Shown here: positions 1 to 8,758 of the stretch, in pieces
Numbering within the stretch: the first letter of the stretch is position 1
How the letters are laid out: every line of letters starts with the position of its first letter
Origin: Amaricoccus solimangrovi
GTDB lineage: Bacteria > Pseudomonadota > Alphaproteobacteria > Rhodobacterales > Rhodobacteraceae
NCBI RefSeq assembly: GCF_006385685.1
Contig: NZ_VFRP01000008.1
Location: 62,001-126,000 of the forward strand
Direction: 5' to 3'
DNA: 64,000 nt
Notes under the pieces: model-generated
What the model saw: only the letters and a program-made list of their open reading frames with translations
Told to the model about the DNA's origin: nothing
Database searches by the model: none
Translations under genes and position numbers: made by a program

Positions 1-1
1 C

Positions 2-589
2 GTCCAGAGCGGGGCCTGCGACATGGTCATGGGCGCGATGGACGGGCAGCCGGGCTTTCTCTCGACCCATGCCTACTACCGGACCGGATACGTGTTCGTT
101 TATCCCCGGGACGCGGATTTCGAGGTGAGCTCGCTCGACGACGAGGCGCTGAGACGGCTGCGCATCGGCGTGCCCGGAAGCCCGAGCAAGCTCGCGGCGC
201 CGAGCGTCTCGCTCGCGAACCGCGGCATCGTCCAGAACCAGATCCATTTCCTCGATTCCGGCGACGGCCCGCGCGAGGCGCCGCTGACGCGGGCGCTCAG
301 CGACGGCAAGATCGACATCGCCCTGCTCTGGGGTCCCGTGGCCGGGATGTTTGCGAAGGAAACCGGAGGCATGGTCGTCACGCCGGTCTCGCCCGAGATC
401 GACGCGCCCTTCATCCCGATGGTGGCCTCGATGGTGATCGGCCTGCGTCCCGGCGACGAGGCGCTGCGCGACGAGATCGACGGTGCGCTGTCGCGGCGGT
501 GGGACGAGACGCGGGCCGTCCTGGCCGCCGCCGGGGTTCCGCTCATCGACCTGCCGGCGCCGACCGAAAGCATCGGAGGAGCCTACTGA
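2..589 (+). CDS. Quinoprotein dehydrogenase-associated putative substrate-binding protein (partial, 5' end outside window)
   Basis: The reading frame is open from the window edge, so the N-terminus and signal peptide are missing; about 195 residues remain. The segment CDMVMGAMDGQ followed by an STHAYYRTGYVFV stretch is typical of the SBP_bac_3-like periplasmic proteins found beside PQQ-dependent alcohol and methanol dehydrogenases (MoxJ/XoxJ-like). It is the first visible gene of a run of six, and its TGA overlaps the ATG of the next gene (TGATG). These proteins are thought to act in the periplasm with the quinoprotein dehydrogenase rather than as true importer components. The dehydrogenase itself would lie left of the window. 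The family call is fairly safe; the ligand is unknown. Confidence 0.75.
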   Translation, partial: VQSGACDMVMGAMDGQPGFLSTHAYYRTGYVFVYPRDADFEVSSLDDEALRRLRIGVPGSPSKLAAPSVSLANRGIVQNQIHFLDSGDGPREAPLTRALSDGKIDIALLWGPVAGMFAKETGGMVVTPVSPEIDAPFIPMVASMVIGLRPGDEALRDEIDGALSRRWDETRAVLAAAGVPLIDLPAPTESIGGAY

Positions 590-1920
590 TGGCGAGGATT
601 TCCGATCCCACGCGCCGCGCCTTCCTGGCGGGAACCGGCGCGGCGGCGCTGATGCCGCTCGCCTCCGCCCTTCGCGCCGGAACCCCGGCGGCGGAGAATG
701 TCCTGCGCATCGGCGCGACGCTGCCGATCGCCGGCGCCGCGCTGCCGGAGGGAGCCGTCAACCTGCGCTCCGTCGGCGAGGCCGCGCGCATGGGCCTCGC
801 CCTGGCGGAGGAGGACGCGGCGCTCAACGCCGGGCTGCTCGGCTGGTCGCCCGAACTCGCCATCGGCAACGCTCCGGGCGCCGGGGCGGTCGCCCGCGCG
901 GCGCGCCGGCTCGTCGCGCGCGAGCAGGTCTCGGTGCTGATCGGAGGCTACACGACCGAGGAGGCGGAGATCCTCTCCGCCATCGCCGAGGAGAGTGGCG
1001 CGCTCTTTCTCAATGTCGGGGCGACCAGCGATCTGGCGCGGTCCGGACCCTGCCGGGCCAATACCTTCCATGTCGAGGCGAGCGCGGCGATGTATGTCGA
1101 CGCGATCCTCGGCTGGCACGTGCGCGCGGGGTTCCGGCGGTGGCATTTCGTCCATGACGAGACCGCCGAGGGCGAGGCCCGACGCGCCCGGGCCGCCGCC
1201 GGGCTCGAGGATCGCTACTGGGGCGCCGAGGTGGTCGGGGCGAGCGTCGCGCGGCGAGGCGAGACGCGCGATACGGCGGCGGTCCTCGACGCCATCCGCG
1301 AGAGCCGGTCGGACGTCGTCTTCCTGCTGACCGACTGGCAGGCGCAGCGCGACTTCCTGTCCCATTACGAGGCGGCGGGGCTGACGGCGGCCGTCGTCGG
1401 CTTCCCCGAACCGGCGGCGCAGACGCGCGACTACTACTTCACGCTGAGCCAGGTCGCGCCGGCGGCGGGCGCCGGCTACCGCGCCGCGCTCTGGGAGCCG
1501 ACGCTCGACGCCTACGGGGCGCGCGAGCTCAACACCCGCTTCGCCGCGCGCTGGGGCGCGCCGATGGATCCGGCGGCCTGGTCCGCCTATCAGGCGGTCA
1601 AGATCGCCATGGAGGCGGCGATCGCCACCGGCTCGGCCAGGGGCGAGGATCTTGCCCGGCATCTCGCGCGCGAGGAGTCGGTCTTCGACGTCAGCAAGGG
1701 CATCGGTGTGAGCTTCCGGCCCTGGGACCACCAGTTGCGCCAGCCGCTCTATCTCGTGAAGGTCAATCCCGACGCCTCGCCCTCGCGCGAACTGCCCGCG
1801 CTCGCGGCCCGCGCCTCGCTCGCCGGCGAATTGCCGGCGATCTACATGCCGGGCACCGAGCCGGTCGAACGGCTGGACCAGCTTGGCGACATCCGCCGTT
1901 CCGGGGAGTGCCGCGCATGA
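589..1920 (+). CDS. Periplasmic ABC substrate-binding protein, PQQ-dependent alcohol dehydrogenase system
   Basis: The 443-residue product starts at an ATG overlapping the previous stop. The N-terminus has a Tat-like twin arginine (TRRAFLAGTGAAAL) followed by a hydrophobic stretch. The mature part is a Leu/Ile/Val-type periplasmic binding fold: an early ATLPIAGAALPEG segment, VLIGGYTTEEAEIL, and a long two-lobe body. Family knowledge places such proteins in PQQ-alcohol-oxidation clusters (ped/exa-type) together with a beta-propeller protein and an ABC-2 exporter, as here. The ligand is unknown. It overlaps the propeller gene by four bases (ATGA), indicating translational coupling. Confidence 0.8.
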   Translation: MARISDPTRRAFLAGTGAAALMPLASALRAGTPAAENVLRIGATLPIAGAALPEGAVNLRSVGEAARMGLALAEEDAALNAGLLGWSPELAIGNAPGAGAVARAARRLVAREQVSVLIGGYTTEEAEILSAIAEESGALFLNVGATSDLARSGPCRANTFHVEASAAMYVDAILGWHVRAGFRRWHFVHDETAEGEARRARAAAGLEDRYWGAEVVGASVARRGETRDTAAVLDAIRESRSDVVFLLTDWQAQRDFLSHYEAAGLTAAVVGFPEPAAQTRDYYFTLSQVAPAAGAGYRAALWEPTLDAYGARELNTRFAARWGAPMDPAAWSAYQAVKIAMEAAIATGSARGEDLARHLAREESVFDVSKGIGVSFRPWDHQLRQPLYLVKVNPDASPSRELPALAARASLAGELPAIYMPGTEPVERLDQLGDIRRSGECRA

Positions 1921-2963
1921 GGAGACACCGGATGCCCGCCTTGAGAATGCCCCGCCCGAGAATGCTCGCGCTCGGCCTCGCCGCGCTCGCCGGCATGGCG
2001 GGCGCCGCCGAGGCCGGAGCCCACAGGATCTATGTCGCGAACGAATACGACGCGAGCATCAGCGTCATCGACCCGGAGAGCGGCGAGACGCTCGACACCA
2101 TCGGCATATCGGGCCGCCCCGGCGAGGTCCGGCCGCGCGGCATGGCGGTAAGCCCGGACGGGCGCACGATCTACGTGGCCGTCAGCGACTTCCTGCCCGG
2201 CAGGCAATCTCCCGAGGATGCGATCGTCGCCATCGACACGGCGACGAACCGCGTCCTGCGGCGCTACCGCGCCGGCGGCAATCCGGAGCGCGTGGCGATC
2301 AGTCCGGACGGCACGCAACTCTGGGCCGCGCTGGAGGCGACGGCGCAGGTCGTCGGCATCGACACGGCGACCGGCGCGGAGATCGGCAAGTTCCAGACCG
2401 GCGTCGAGACCGAGGGCGTGGCGGTCAGCCCGGACGGGCGACACGTCCTTGTCACCGCCGAGACGAGCCACACGGTCACGATGGTCGACGCCCGGGCGCG
2501 CAAGGTACTCACGCATCTGCTGGTGGGCAACCGCCCGCGCGACGTGGTCTTCTCGCCCGACGGCGCGCGGGCCTATGTCTCCGCTGAGATCGGCGGCACC
2601 GTCTCGGTGATCGACGTCGCGGCGCGCAAGGTGGTGGACACGATCAGCCTCGGGCTCGACAGCCGCCCGGTGGAGCTGAATCTCGACCCGTCCGGCGGCC
2701 GCCTCTACGTCGCCGGCGGCGGCACCAGCGCGGTCTACGTGATCGACACGGCCAGGGCCGAGGTGGTGGAGGTGATCCGCGAACGGATGGGACGGCGGCC
2801 CTGGGGCCTGAGCGTGAGCCCCGGGGGCGAGCGGATCTACACGGCGAACGGCCTTTCGGACAGCGTGAGCGTCATCGGCGCGGACTGCCTGTGCGTCCTC
2901 GACCAGTTCGCGGCGGGGCGCGGCGCCCATTCGGTCGAGGTGGGGGTGGTCGATGCGCGCTGA
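1917..2963 (+). CDS. YVTN-family beta-propeller protein, PQQ-dependent catabolism-associated
   Basis: The 348-residue secreted protein has a basic, Met/Arg-rich start, then a hydrophobic signal segment (ALGLAALAGMAGAAEAGA). The body is built of repeated blades of about 42 residues, each with a YVA-like strand, a VIDxxxG turn and AVSPDG-type loops. These are visible at least six times, for example RIYVANEYDASISVIDPESG and RTIYVAVSDF. Such propellers accompany PQQ alcohol dehydrogenase/ABC clusters. The ATG at 1917 overlaps the upstream stop and has GGGGAG eight bases ahead; an ATG at 1932, preceded by GGAG, is an alternative start. The C-terminus overlaps the next gene by eleven bases. The molecular role is not established. 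Confidence 0.82.
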   Translation: MRRHRMPALRMPRPRMLALGLAALAGMAGAAEAGAHRIYVANEYDASISVIDPESGETLDTIGISGRPGEVRPRGMAVSPDGRTIYVAVSDFLPGRQSPEDAIVAIDTATNRVLRRYRAGGNPERVAISPDGTQLWAALEATAQVVGIDTATGAEIGKFQTGVETEGVAVSPDGRHVLVTAETSHTVTMVDARARKVLTHLLVGNRPRDVVFSPDGARAYVSAEIGGTVSVIDVAARKVVDTISLGLDSRPVELNLDPSGGRLYVAGGGTSAVYVIDTARAEVVEVIRERMGRRPWGLSVSPGGERIYTANGLSDSVSVIGADCLCVLDQFAAGRGAHSVEVGVVDAR

Positions 2964-3906
2964 TCCGCTCTCGCTGGTCCTCGCCGCGGGCCTTGCCTGC
3001 GCCGCGCCGGCATTGGCCGCGGAGCGGCAATTCGCCAATGCGCCCTTCGAGAGCCATCCGGTCGCCCTCGCCCAGGCGGCGGCCCTCGAACGGATCGGCG
3101 CGCGGATCCGCGCGGCCGAGGCTGATCCCGATGCCACGGCTTCGGAAGAGAGCGACGCCGATGGCGACCTCGCGCTGATCCGGGCGAGCCTCGGCGCCGC
3201 CTCCCCCGCGACGCTCGGCGCGCTGGAGAGCCTTCTCGACGGCGCCGAACCCGCGCCCGGCGCCCCGAAGGATCCCGTCGCCGCCGCGCGGGACCTGCTG
3301 GCGCCGCCGGATGTCGCCGGAACCGCCCCGTTCCGGGCGGCCCTCGCCGCCGCGCTGCTGCTCGACGAGGGCGGCGTCGCGGAAGGCTGGGAGGAGGTGG
3401 CGGAGGGCGAGCCGGAGGCCCGCGCCCTCGGGGGCGAGGAACTCCGGAGCGTGGAGCGGATCCTCGGCGGGCCGGGTGGCGACGATCTCTCCGGCGAGGC
3501 GGCCGAGATGCTCGCGCGGCTCGATGCGCTCTTCGCCTCGGAGGCGGTGAATCCGGAGGAAGCGGAGGGCATCGCACAGCCGCTCGTCGGGCTGCTCGAG
3601 GTCATCTCGGACAGCGACCTCTATCCGGGGCGCGACCTCGGCGGGGCGGCGGCCCTCGTGCTCGGCCTCTCCCGCCAGGGATGCGCCGCGCTCGCGCGCG
3701 GAGACGGGGCGATCGGGGCGGAGCGGCTCGCGATCGCACGCCGCTATCACGACGCCCTGATCGCCGACACGCTCGGCCTGATGGCGCCGGAGGCCGGGGC
3801 GACGATCTCCGCCGCGTTCGAGCCCCGTGCCACGGACGATCCGGCGGAAGCCTGCGACGCGCTGCTCGGCGCGCTCGCCGCCGCCCGGACGGCGCTGACG
3901 CCATGA
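2953..3906 (+). CDS. Secreted protein of unknown function in PQQ/ABC operon
   Basis: The 317-residue product begins with a clear signal peptide (LSLVLAAGLACAAPALAAER). The rest is Ala/Glu/Asp-rich, predicted mostly helical, and strongly acidic. It contains no cofactor motif, no membrane segment after the signal, and two or three isolated cysteines. It overlaps the propeller gene by eleven bases and the ABC ATPase gene by four (ATGA), so it is clearly part of the same transcript. I do not recognise a family. Its position between the propeller and the exporter suggests a periplasmic accessory of the quinoprotein system. Confidence 0.7.
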   Translation: MRADPLSLVLAAGLACAAPALAAERQFANAPFESHPVALAQAAALERIGARIRAAEADPDATASEESDADGDLALIRASLGAASPATLGALESLLDGAEPAPGAPKDPVAAARDLLAPPDVAGTAPFRAALAAALLLDEGGVAEGWEEVAEGEPEARALGGEELRSVERILGGPGGDDLSGEAAEMLARLDALFASEAVNPEEAEGIAQPLVGLLEVISDSDLYPGRDLGGAAALVLGLSRQGCAALARGDGAIGAERLAIARRYHDALIADTLGLMAPEAGATISAAFEPRATDDPAEACDALLGALAAARTALTP

Positions 3907-4691
3907 ACATCATCGAATGCGACGACCTCGGGCGATCCTTCGGGCCGACCGTCGCGGTCCGCTCGGTCAGCTTCTCCATGGCGCGCGGCGCGTTCCTCGG
4001 CCTGCTGGGACGGAACGGCGCCGGCAAGACGACGCTCCTGCACATGCTGACCACGCTCGTCGCGCCCGACCATGGCGACGCGCGCATCGACGGCGCCTCG
4101 GTCCGGAGCGAGCCGAAAGCCGTGCGCGCCGCGATCGGCATGGTGTTCCAGGACACGGCGCTCGACGGCCAGCTGACGGCGCGGGAGAACCTGACGATCC
4201 ACGCCGCGCTTCACGGCCTGCGGCGGCGCGAGGCGGCGGCCGAGATCGCCCGGAGCATCGCCTGGGCCGATCTGGAGGAAGCCGCCGACCGGCCCACACG
4301 CGCGCTTTCGGGGGGCATGCGCCGGCGACTGGAACTGGCACGGGCGCTGATGCACAGGCCCCGGCTGATCATCCTCGACGAGCCGACGCTGGGGCTCGAC
4401 ACCCAGGGGCGGCGCGATCTCTGGCGGCGCATCGCCGGCCTGCGCGAGAGCGGGCTCTCGGTGCTGATGACCACGCACAACATCGCCGAGGCGGAGGCCT
4501 GCTGCGAGATTGGCGTGATCGACCAGGGCCGCCTCGTCGCGCGGGGATCGCCGGCCGAACTGTCGCGCCGCCACGGCGGCATGGGTCTCGAGGAGGCCTT
4601 CCTGCGCCTCACCACCCCCGGCCCGCGCGACACCGCGCTCCCGCTCCATGCGCCAACGGACGAGGGGCGGATCAGGAGGATCGCCCGATGA
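3903..4691 (+). CDS. ABC transporter ATP-binding protein, PQQ-dependent alcohol dehydrogenase system
   Basis: The 262-residue ATPase shows Walker A GRNGAGKTT near residue 37, a Q-loop in GMVFQDTALDGQL, signature LSGGMRRRLELARAL and Walker B LIILDEPTLGLD, with the switch His in MTTHNIAEAE. The GGMRRRLE signature and the DEPTLGLD form are those of ABC-2 exporter (drug/NodI-type) ATPases, not importers. It starts four bases inside the previous gene and overlaps the permease gene by four bases. With that permease it forms the exporter found in PQQ-alcohol oxidation clusters (PedA2-like); the substrate is unknown. Confidence 0.88.
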   Translation: MNIIECDDLGRSFGPTVAVRSVSFSMARGAFLGLLGRNGAGKTTLLHMLTTLVAPDHGDARIDGASVRSEPKAVRAAIGMVFQDTALDGQLTARENLTIHAALHGLRRREAAAEIARSIAWADLEEAADRPTRALSGGMRRRLELARALMHRPRLIILDEPTLGLDTQGRRDLWRRIAGLRESGLSVLMTTHNIAEAEACCEIGVIDQGRLVARGSPAELSRRHGGMGLEEAFLRLTTPGPRDTALPLHAPTDEGRIRRIAR

Positions 4692-5593
4692 CGGCGCTCA
4701 GTCGCGACCGCGGCCCGCTGCGGCCGCGCATCATCTGGATCATGTGCTGGCGCGAGCTTCTCCGCTACCGGCGCGATCGTTCGCTGATCTTCGGCGCGCT
4801 GTCGCGGACGGTGCTCTGGCTCGTCATCCTCGGCTTCGGCCTCGGCGCCACGTTGCGCGAGATCGAGGGCTACAGCTACGCGCAATACATCCTGCCCGGC
4901 GTCGTGACGCTGAACATCCTCTTCGCCTCGCTGCAATCGGCGATGGCGCTGGTCTGGGACCGGGGCACGGGCCTCATGCGCGCGATGCTCGTCTCTCCCG
5001 CGCCGATGTTCTCGGTGGCCCTGGGCAAGATCCTCGGGGGCGCGCTCGTCGCGATGATCCAGGGCTCGATCCCGATCGCCTTCGCGCCGCTCATCGGTCT
5101 CGAGCTTTCGCCGTCCGACCTGCTCCCGGCCCTGCTGGTGATGTTCGCGATGGGGGTGACCTTCACCGGCATGGGGGTGATCCTCGCGAGCCGGACGCGG
5201 ACCTTCGAAGGCTTCGGCGGCATCTCGAACGGCGTGATCCAGCCGCTCTACTTCCTCTCGGGGGCGATCTTTCCGCTCAAGGGCATCATCGGCGGCGTGG
5301 GGTTCCTCGACCTCCCCGAGACGCTCCGCGCCGAGTTGCGGGACCGGGGCCTCTATGCGATCGGCGGAGGCTGGGTGGTGGAACTGCCGGACTGGCTCCG
5401 GATCCTCGTCCAGTGCAACCCGGTCAGCTATTTCCTCGATCTGCTGCGGTTCAACCTGATCGGGTTCAACCAGCTGCCCCTCGGCCTCGGCCTCGCCACC
5501 ACGCTGATCCTGCCGGTGGTCTCGGTCCTTCTCGCGACCCGGGCGATGGCGGGGATCCGGAGGATCGAGGCGCCGCCCGCGCGGAGCCGCTGA
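4688..5593 (+). CDS. ABC-2 type transporter permease, PQQ-dependent alcohol dehydrogenase system
   Basis: The 301-residue inner-membrane protein has six hydrophobic segments and the ABC-2 arrangement: a cytoplasmic N-terminus with an RELLRYRRDRS coupling region, LVILGFGLGATL, and a late LYFLSGAIFPL segment typical of ABC-2 permeases. It resembles the PedC/NodJ-type permeases of PQQ-dependent alcohol catabolism clusters. It is the last gene of the operon and is followed 21 bases later by a strong hairpin. Binding proteins next to an exporter permease are unusual and suggest they do not serve this transporter as an importer. Confidence 0.87.
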   Translation: MTALSRDRGPLRPRIIWIMCWRELLRYRRDRSLIFGALSRTVLWLVILGFGLGATLREIEGYSYAQYILPGVVTLNILFASLQSAMALVWDRGTGLMRAMLVSPAPMFSVALGKILGGALVAMIQGSIPIAFAPLIGLELSPSDLLPALLVMFAMGVTFTGMGVILASRTRTFEGFGGISNGVIQPLYFLSGAIFPLKGIIGGVGFLDLPETLRAELRDRGLYAIGGGWVVELPDWLRILVQCNPVSYFLDLLRFNLIGFNQLPLGLGLATTLILPVVSVLLATRAMAGIRRIEAPPARSR

Positions 5594-5614
5594 GCAGGGC
5601 CGCCGCCCGCCGTT

Positions 5615-5640
5615 CTCCGGGCCGGCGGACCGGCCCGGAG
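5615..5640. terminator. Bidirectional hairpin between convergent genes
   Basis: Perfect 11-bp stem: CTCCGGGCCGG, loop CGGA, CCGGCCCGGAG. It sits between the permease stop (5593) and the stop of the monooxygenase on the other strand (5650). Only a short TTT follows on the plus strand, so it is a GC-rich, T-poor terminator. Confidence 0.65.
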
Positions 5641-5649
5641 CGGAGTTTC

Positions 5650-7452
5650 TCAGCTCTTGTGATGCACGTCCTGCAAGCCGTAGACCGGCGTCGGCAGCCC
5701 TTCCATCCGCGCCTTCAGCTGCAGCGAGAGATACTGCGAGTAGTGGCGCGACTGGTGCAGGTTGCCGCCGTGGAACCACAGCGCCTCGACCTGGGTCGGC
5801 TTCCACATGTTGCGCTGTTCTCCCTCCCAGGGGCCGGGATCCTTCGGCGTGTCGGAGCCGAGGCCCCAGACCTTGCCGACCTTGTCCGCGACCTCCTGGC
5901 TGATGAGATCGGCCGCCCAGCCGTTCATCGAGCCGTAGCCGGTCGCGTAGACGATCAGATCCGCCGGGAGCTCCGTTCCGTCGTCGAGTACGACGCCGGT
6001 CTCGCTCAGGTGGTCGATGCCGTGACCGGAGACGAGCTTGATCGAGCCGTCGATCACCAGGTCGCAGGCGCCGACGTCGATGTAGTAGCCCGAGCCGCGG
6101 CGGAGGTACTTCATGAAGAGGCCGGAGCCGTCGGCGCCCCAGTCGAGCATGAAGCCGCGCTCCTCGAGCTTGCGGTAGAACTCCGCGTCGCGCTCCTTCA
6201 TCTGCTCGTAGAGCGGGATCTGCCACTCGTGCATGATCCTGTAGGGCAGCGAGGCGAAGATCAGGTCGGCCTTGCGCGTAGTGACGCCGTTCGCCACCGC
6301 CTGCTCGGAATAGAGCGCGCCGAGGCCGATCTCCATCAGGCTGTCGGAGCGCACGATGTGGGTCGAGGACCGCTGCAGCATCGTCACGTCCGCGCCGCCC
6401 TCCCAGAGCGCCGCGCAGATGTCATGGGCGGAGTTGTTCGAGCCGATGACGACGACCTTCTTGCCCTTGTAGGCGTCCGGCCCCGGATGCTGGCTCGAAT
6501 GCTGCTGCTCGCCCTTGAACACGTCCTGGCCCGGGATCGTGGGCACGTTGGCCTTGCCCGACATGCCGGTCGCGAGCACGAGCTGCTTCGGGCGCAGCAC
6601 GACGTCCTCGCCGTTCCGGTCGACGGTGACGACCCATTCCTTCGCGGCCTCGTCCCATTCGGCCTTCTTCGCGGTGGTCGAGCTCCAGTAGTTGAGCTCC
6701 ATCACCTTCGTGTACATCTCGAGCCAGTCGCCGATCTTGTCCTTCGGCGCGAAGACCGGCCAGTTGTCCGGGAAGGGGATGTAGGGCAGGTGGTCGTACC
6801 AGACCGGGTCGTGCAGGCAGAGCGACTTGTAGCGCTTGCGCCACTGGTCGCCGGGTCGCTCGTGCCGGTCGATGATGATCGTCGGCACCCCGAGCTGCCG
6901 CAGCCGCGCGCCGAGCCCGATGCCGCCCTGCCCGCCGCCGATCACGAGCACATAGGGCTGCGTGGAATAGCCGAGCTCTGCGGCCTCCGCCTCGCGCTTC
7001 TCCTTCCAGGTCCTGCGCTTCGGGTCATGTCCGTGCTCGGCGCCCATCGGGCGCCGCGTGCCCTTCGGTTCCTCGAAGCCCTTGAGCTCGGAGAGCGTGG
7101 TCAGCAGCGTCCAGATCAGCCCGTCCCGGAGCCGGATCTGGCCATAGCCGCGGCCGGTCGCGGTCTCGAACTCGATCCAGCCCTCGGTCACGTTACCGCT
7201 CGAAGTCGGCGTCTCGGCCGGGTCGAGGCGGAGGTTCCGCGGCTTCTGCGCGGCGAGCTGACTTTCCAGCATCGCGAGGATCGCGTCCGGGCCCTCCATC
7301 GTCTTGAGGTTCCAGGTGAAGGCGACGAGATCGCGCCAGTAGCTGTCCGCCTGGAACAGCGCCGCCGCCGCCTTCGCATCGCCGCGCTCGAGCGCGTCGT
7401 TCAGGCGGCCGAGCACCGATTCCAGCTGAGCGGCCGGGGTTTCGTCGAGCAT
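5650..7452 (-). CDS. Flavin-containing monooxygenase with N-terminal SnoaL-like domain
   Basis: The 600-residue protein oxygenates a carbonyl- or heteroatom-type substrate using FAD and NAD(P)H (family knowledge; substrate not known). Residues 1-110 look like a SnoaL/NTF2-like domain (ALERGDAKAAAALF, SYWRDLVAFTWN). The FAD-binding GGGQGGIGLGARL lies near residue 170, DQWRKRYKSL follows, and the NADP-type VVVIGSNNSAHDICAAL near 335. Between them, FKGEQQHSSQHPG matches FxGxxxHxxx but has His where Baeyer-Villiger enzymes have Trp, so it is nearer the FMO/YUCCA type. The start at 7452 is chosen because AAGGAGGAT precedes it. It is co-directional with and 69 bases behind the alcohol dehydrogenase gene, so it probably shares its sigma-54 promoter. 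Confidence 0.85.
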   Translation of the reverse strand: MLDETPAAQLESVLGRLNDALERGDAKAAAALFQADSYWRDLVAFTWNLKTMEGPDAILAMLESQLAAQKPRNLRLDPAETPTSSGNVTEGWIEFETATGRGYGQIRLRDGLIWTLLTTLSELKGFEEPKGTRRPMGAEHGHDPKRRTWKEKREAEAAELGYSTQPYVLVIGGGQGGIGLGARLRQLGVPTIIIDRHERPGDQWRKRYKSLCLHDPVWYDHLPYIPFPDNWPVFAPKDKIGDWLEMYTKVMELNYWSSTTAKKAEWDEAAKEWVVTVDRNGEDVVLRPKQLVLATGMSGKANVPTIPGQDVFKGEQQHSSQHPGPDAYKGKKVVVIGSNNSAHDICAALWEGGADVTMLQRSSTHIVRSDSLMEIGLGALYSEQAVANGVTTRKADLIFASLPYRIMHEWQIPLYEQMKERDAEFYRKLEERGFMLDWGADGSGLFMKYLRRGSGYYIDVGACDLVIDGSIKLVSGHGIDHLSETGVVLDDGTELPADLIVYATGYGSMNGWAADLISQEVADKVGKVWGLGSDTPKDPGPWEGEQRNMWKPTQVEALWFHGGNLHQSRHYSQYLSLQLKARMEGLPTPVYGLQDVHHKS

Positions 7453-7521
7453 GGGTATCCTCCTTGTCGATCTTTGTGAGTTCTTGTCGGCCACCCGCTC
7501 CGGCGCGGGTGGCCGGGGCGG

Positions 7522-8643
7522 TCAGGAGAGGTCGATCAGGATCTTGAGCTGCGTGCCCGCGGGATCGATCAGCGCGTCGAAGCCCTCGCTCACCGCCTCG
7601 TCGAGCCGGATGCGCTTCGTCACCACCTTCGAGGCCGGCAGGAGCCCGGAGGCGATCATCCGGATGACGCGGGGCCAGTAATGCGTCGGATAGGCCCAGG
7701 AGCCCCGGATATCGACGTCCTTGAAGGTTACGGAGAACCAGTCGAGCGGGTTCTCATGCGGGTGGAGCCCGGTCTGGACCACCACGCCCTGCTTGCGGAC
7801 CGCGTCGAGGCAGGCCTTGAGCGCGTGCTCGTTGCCGACGCATTCGATCGCCACGTCGCAGCCGACGTTGCCCTCGGTGGCCGAGCGGATCGCGGCGCCG
7901 ACGTCGTCGCGCTTCGGATTGAGCGTGACGACCTCGGGCAGCATCTCCCGCATGAAGCCGAGCCGGGTGTCGTTGAGGTCCGAGACGAAGAGTTGCGCCG
8001 CCCCGGCCGCCTTCGCCGCCAGCAGCGTCAGCGCGCCGATCGGCCCCGCGCCGGTCACGAGCACGCTAGATCCGGCGGAGACCCCGCCCCGGTCGCAGGC
8101 GTAGACGGCGACGGCGGTGGGCTCGACCAGCGCGGCGTCCTCGTCGGTGAGTTCCTCGGGCACCACGGCGACGTTGTAGTCGTTCACCAGCGCCCATTCC
8201 GCCATGCCGCCGGAATGCCAGGAGAGGCCGACGAGCGCGAGATCCGGCGAGAGGTGGAAGAGGCCCCGGTCGGAGAAATAATCGCCGGAGCGCGGCATCA
8301 CGAGCGGCTGGATCGAGACGCGGTCGCCGGGCTTCGCGGCGCTCACGCCCGCGCCGACCGCCTCGACCACGCCGCCGAACTCGTGGCCGAGGATCTGCGT
8401 GCCATGGGCGCCGGTGAAGGGATGCGGCTCCTTCGGAATGAAGATGGGGCCGTAGGAATATTCGTGCAGGTCGGTGCCGCAGATGCCGACGAAGCGGTTC
8501 CGGACCAGGACCTGACCGGGACCGGGCTGTTCCGGCCGGGCCACGTCCTCCACCCGCAGATCCTTCGCCGCGTGGAAACGCAGCGCCCGCATCGTCGCGC
8601 CGGCCGCGCCCGCGTCGCGGACCAGTTCGCTCGTCGTCGTCAT
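7522..8643 (-). CDS. Zinc-dependent alcohol dehydrogenase, 2,3-butanediol/sorbitol dehydrogenase-like
   Basis: The 373-residue medium-chain dehydrogenase carries the catalytic zinc site: GICGTDLHE (Cys), GHEFGG (His-Glu) and LVEPTAV (Glu). The NAD-binding GAGPIGALTLLAA follows. The GTDLHEYSYGPIF pattern resembles 2,3-butanediol dehydrogenases. The structural-zinc lobe, normally with four Cys, reads PLVMPRSGDYFSDRGLFHLSP and has none, as in sorbitol dehydrogenase. The start at 8643 follows GGGAGGA. The gene has its own sigma-54 promoter 38-53 bases upstream of the start codon and is divergent from an AcoR-type activator. It probably oxidises a secondary alcohol or diol to the ketone. Confidence 0.85.
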   Translation of the reverse strand: MTTTSELVRDAGAAGATMRALRFHAAKDLRVEDVARPEQPGPGQVLVRNRFVGICGTDLHEYSYGPIFIPKEPHPFTGAHGTQILGHEFGGVVEAVGAGVSAAKPGDRVSIQPLVMPRSGDYFSDRGLFHLSPDLALVGLSWHSGGMAEWALVNDYNVAVVPEELTDEDAALVEPTAVAVYACDRGGVSAGSSVLVTGAGPIGALTLLAAKAAGAAQLFVSDLNDTRLGFMREMLPEVVTLNPKRDDVGAAIRSATEGNVGCDVAIECVGNEHALKACLDAVRKQGVVVQTGLHPHENPLDWFSVTFKDVDIRGSWAYPTHYWPRVIRMIASGLLPASKVVTKRIRLDEAVSEGFDALIDPAGTQLKILIDLS

Positions 8644-8680
8644 CAGGGATCCTCCCGAGTCTTGCTTCTGGTCTTGCCAA

Positions 8681-8696
8681 AGCAAGCATCGTGCCA
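8681..8696 (-). promoter_or_regulatory. Sigma-54 (-24/-12) promoter for the alcohol dehydrogenase/monooxygenase operon
   Basis: The minus strand reads TGGCACGATGCTTGCT, a full match to the sigma-54 consensus TGGCACG-N4-TTGCW. The invariant GG (8694-8695) and GC (8682-8683) are spaced correctly. Transcription would start near 8670, leaving a leader of about 27 bases before the ATG at 8643. A sigma-54 activator gene lies immediately upstream and divergent. Confidence 0.88.
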
Positions 8697-8758
8697 GCCC
8701 GCCCGGAGCCGCGCAGGCGGCGGAAACGGGTCGCGGCGGCGCGGGCGGGCGCGGCGGC

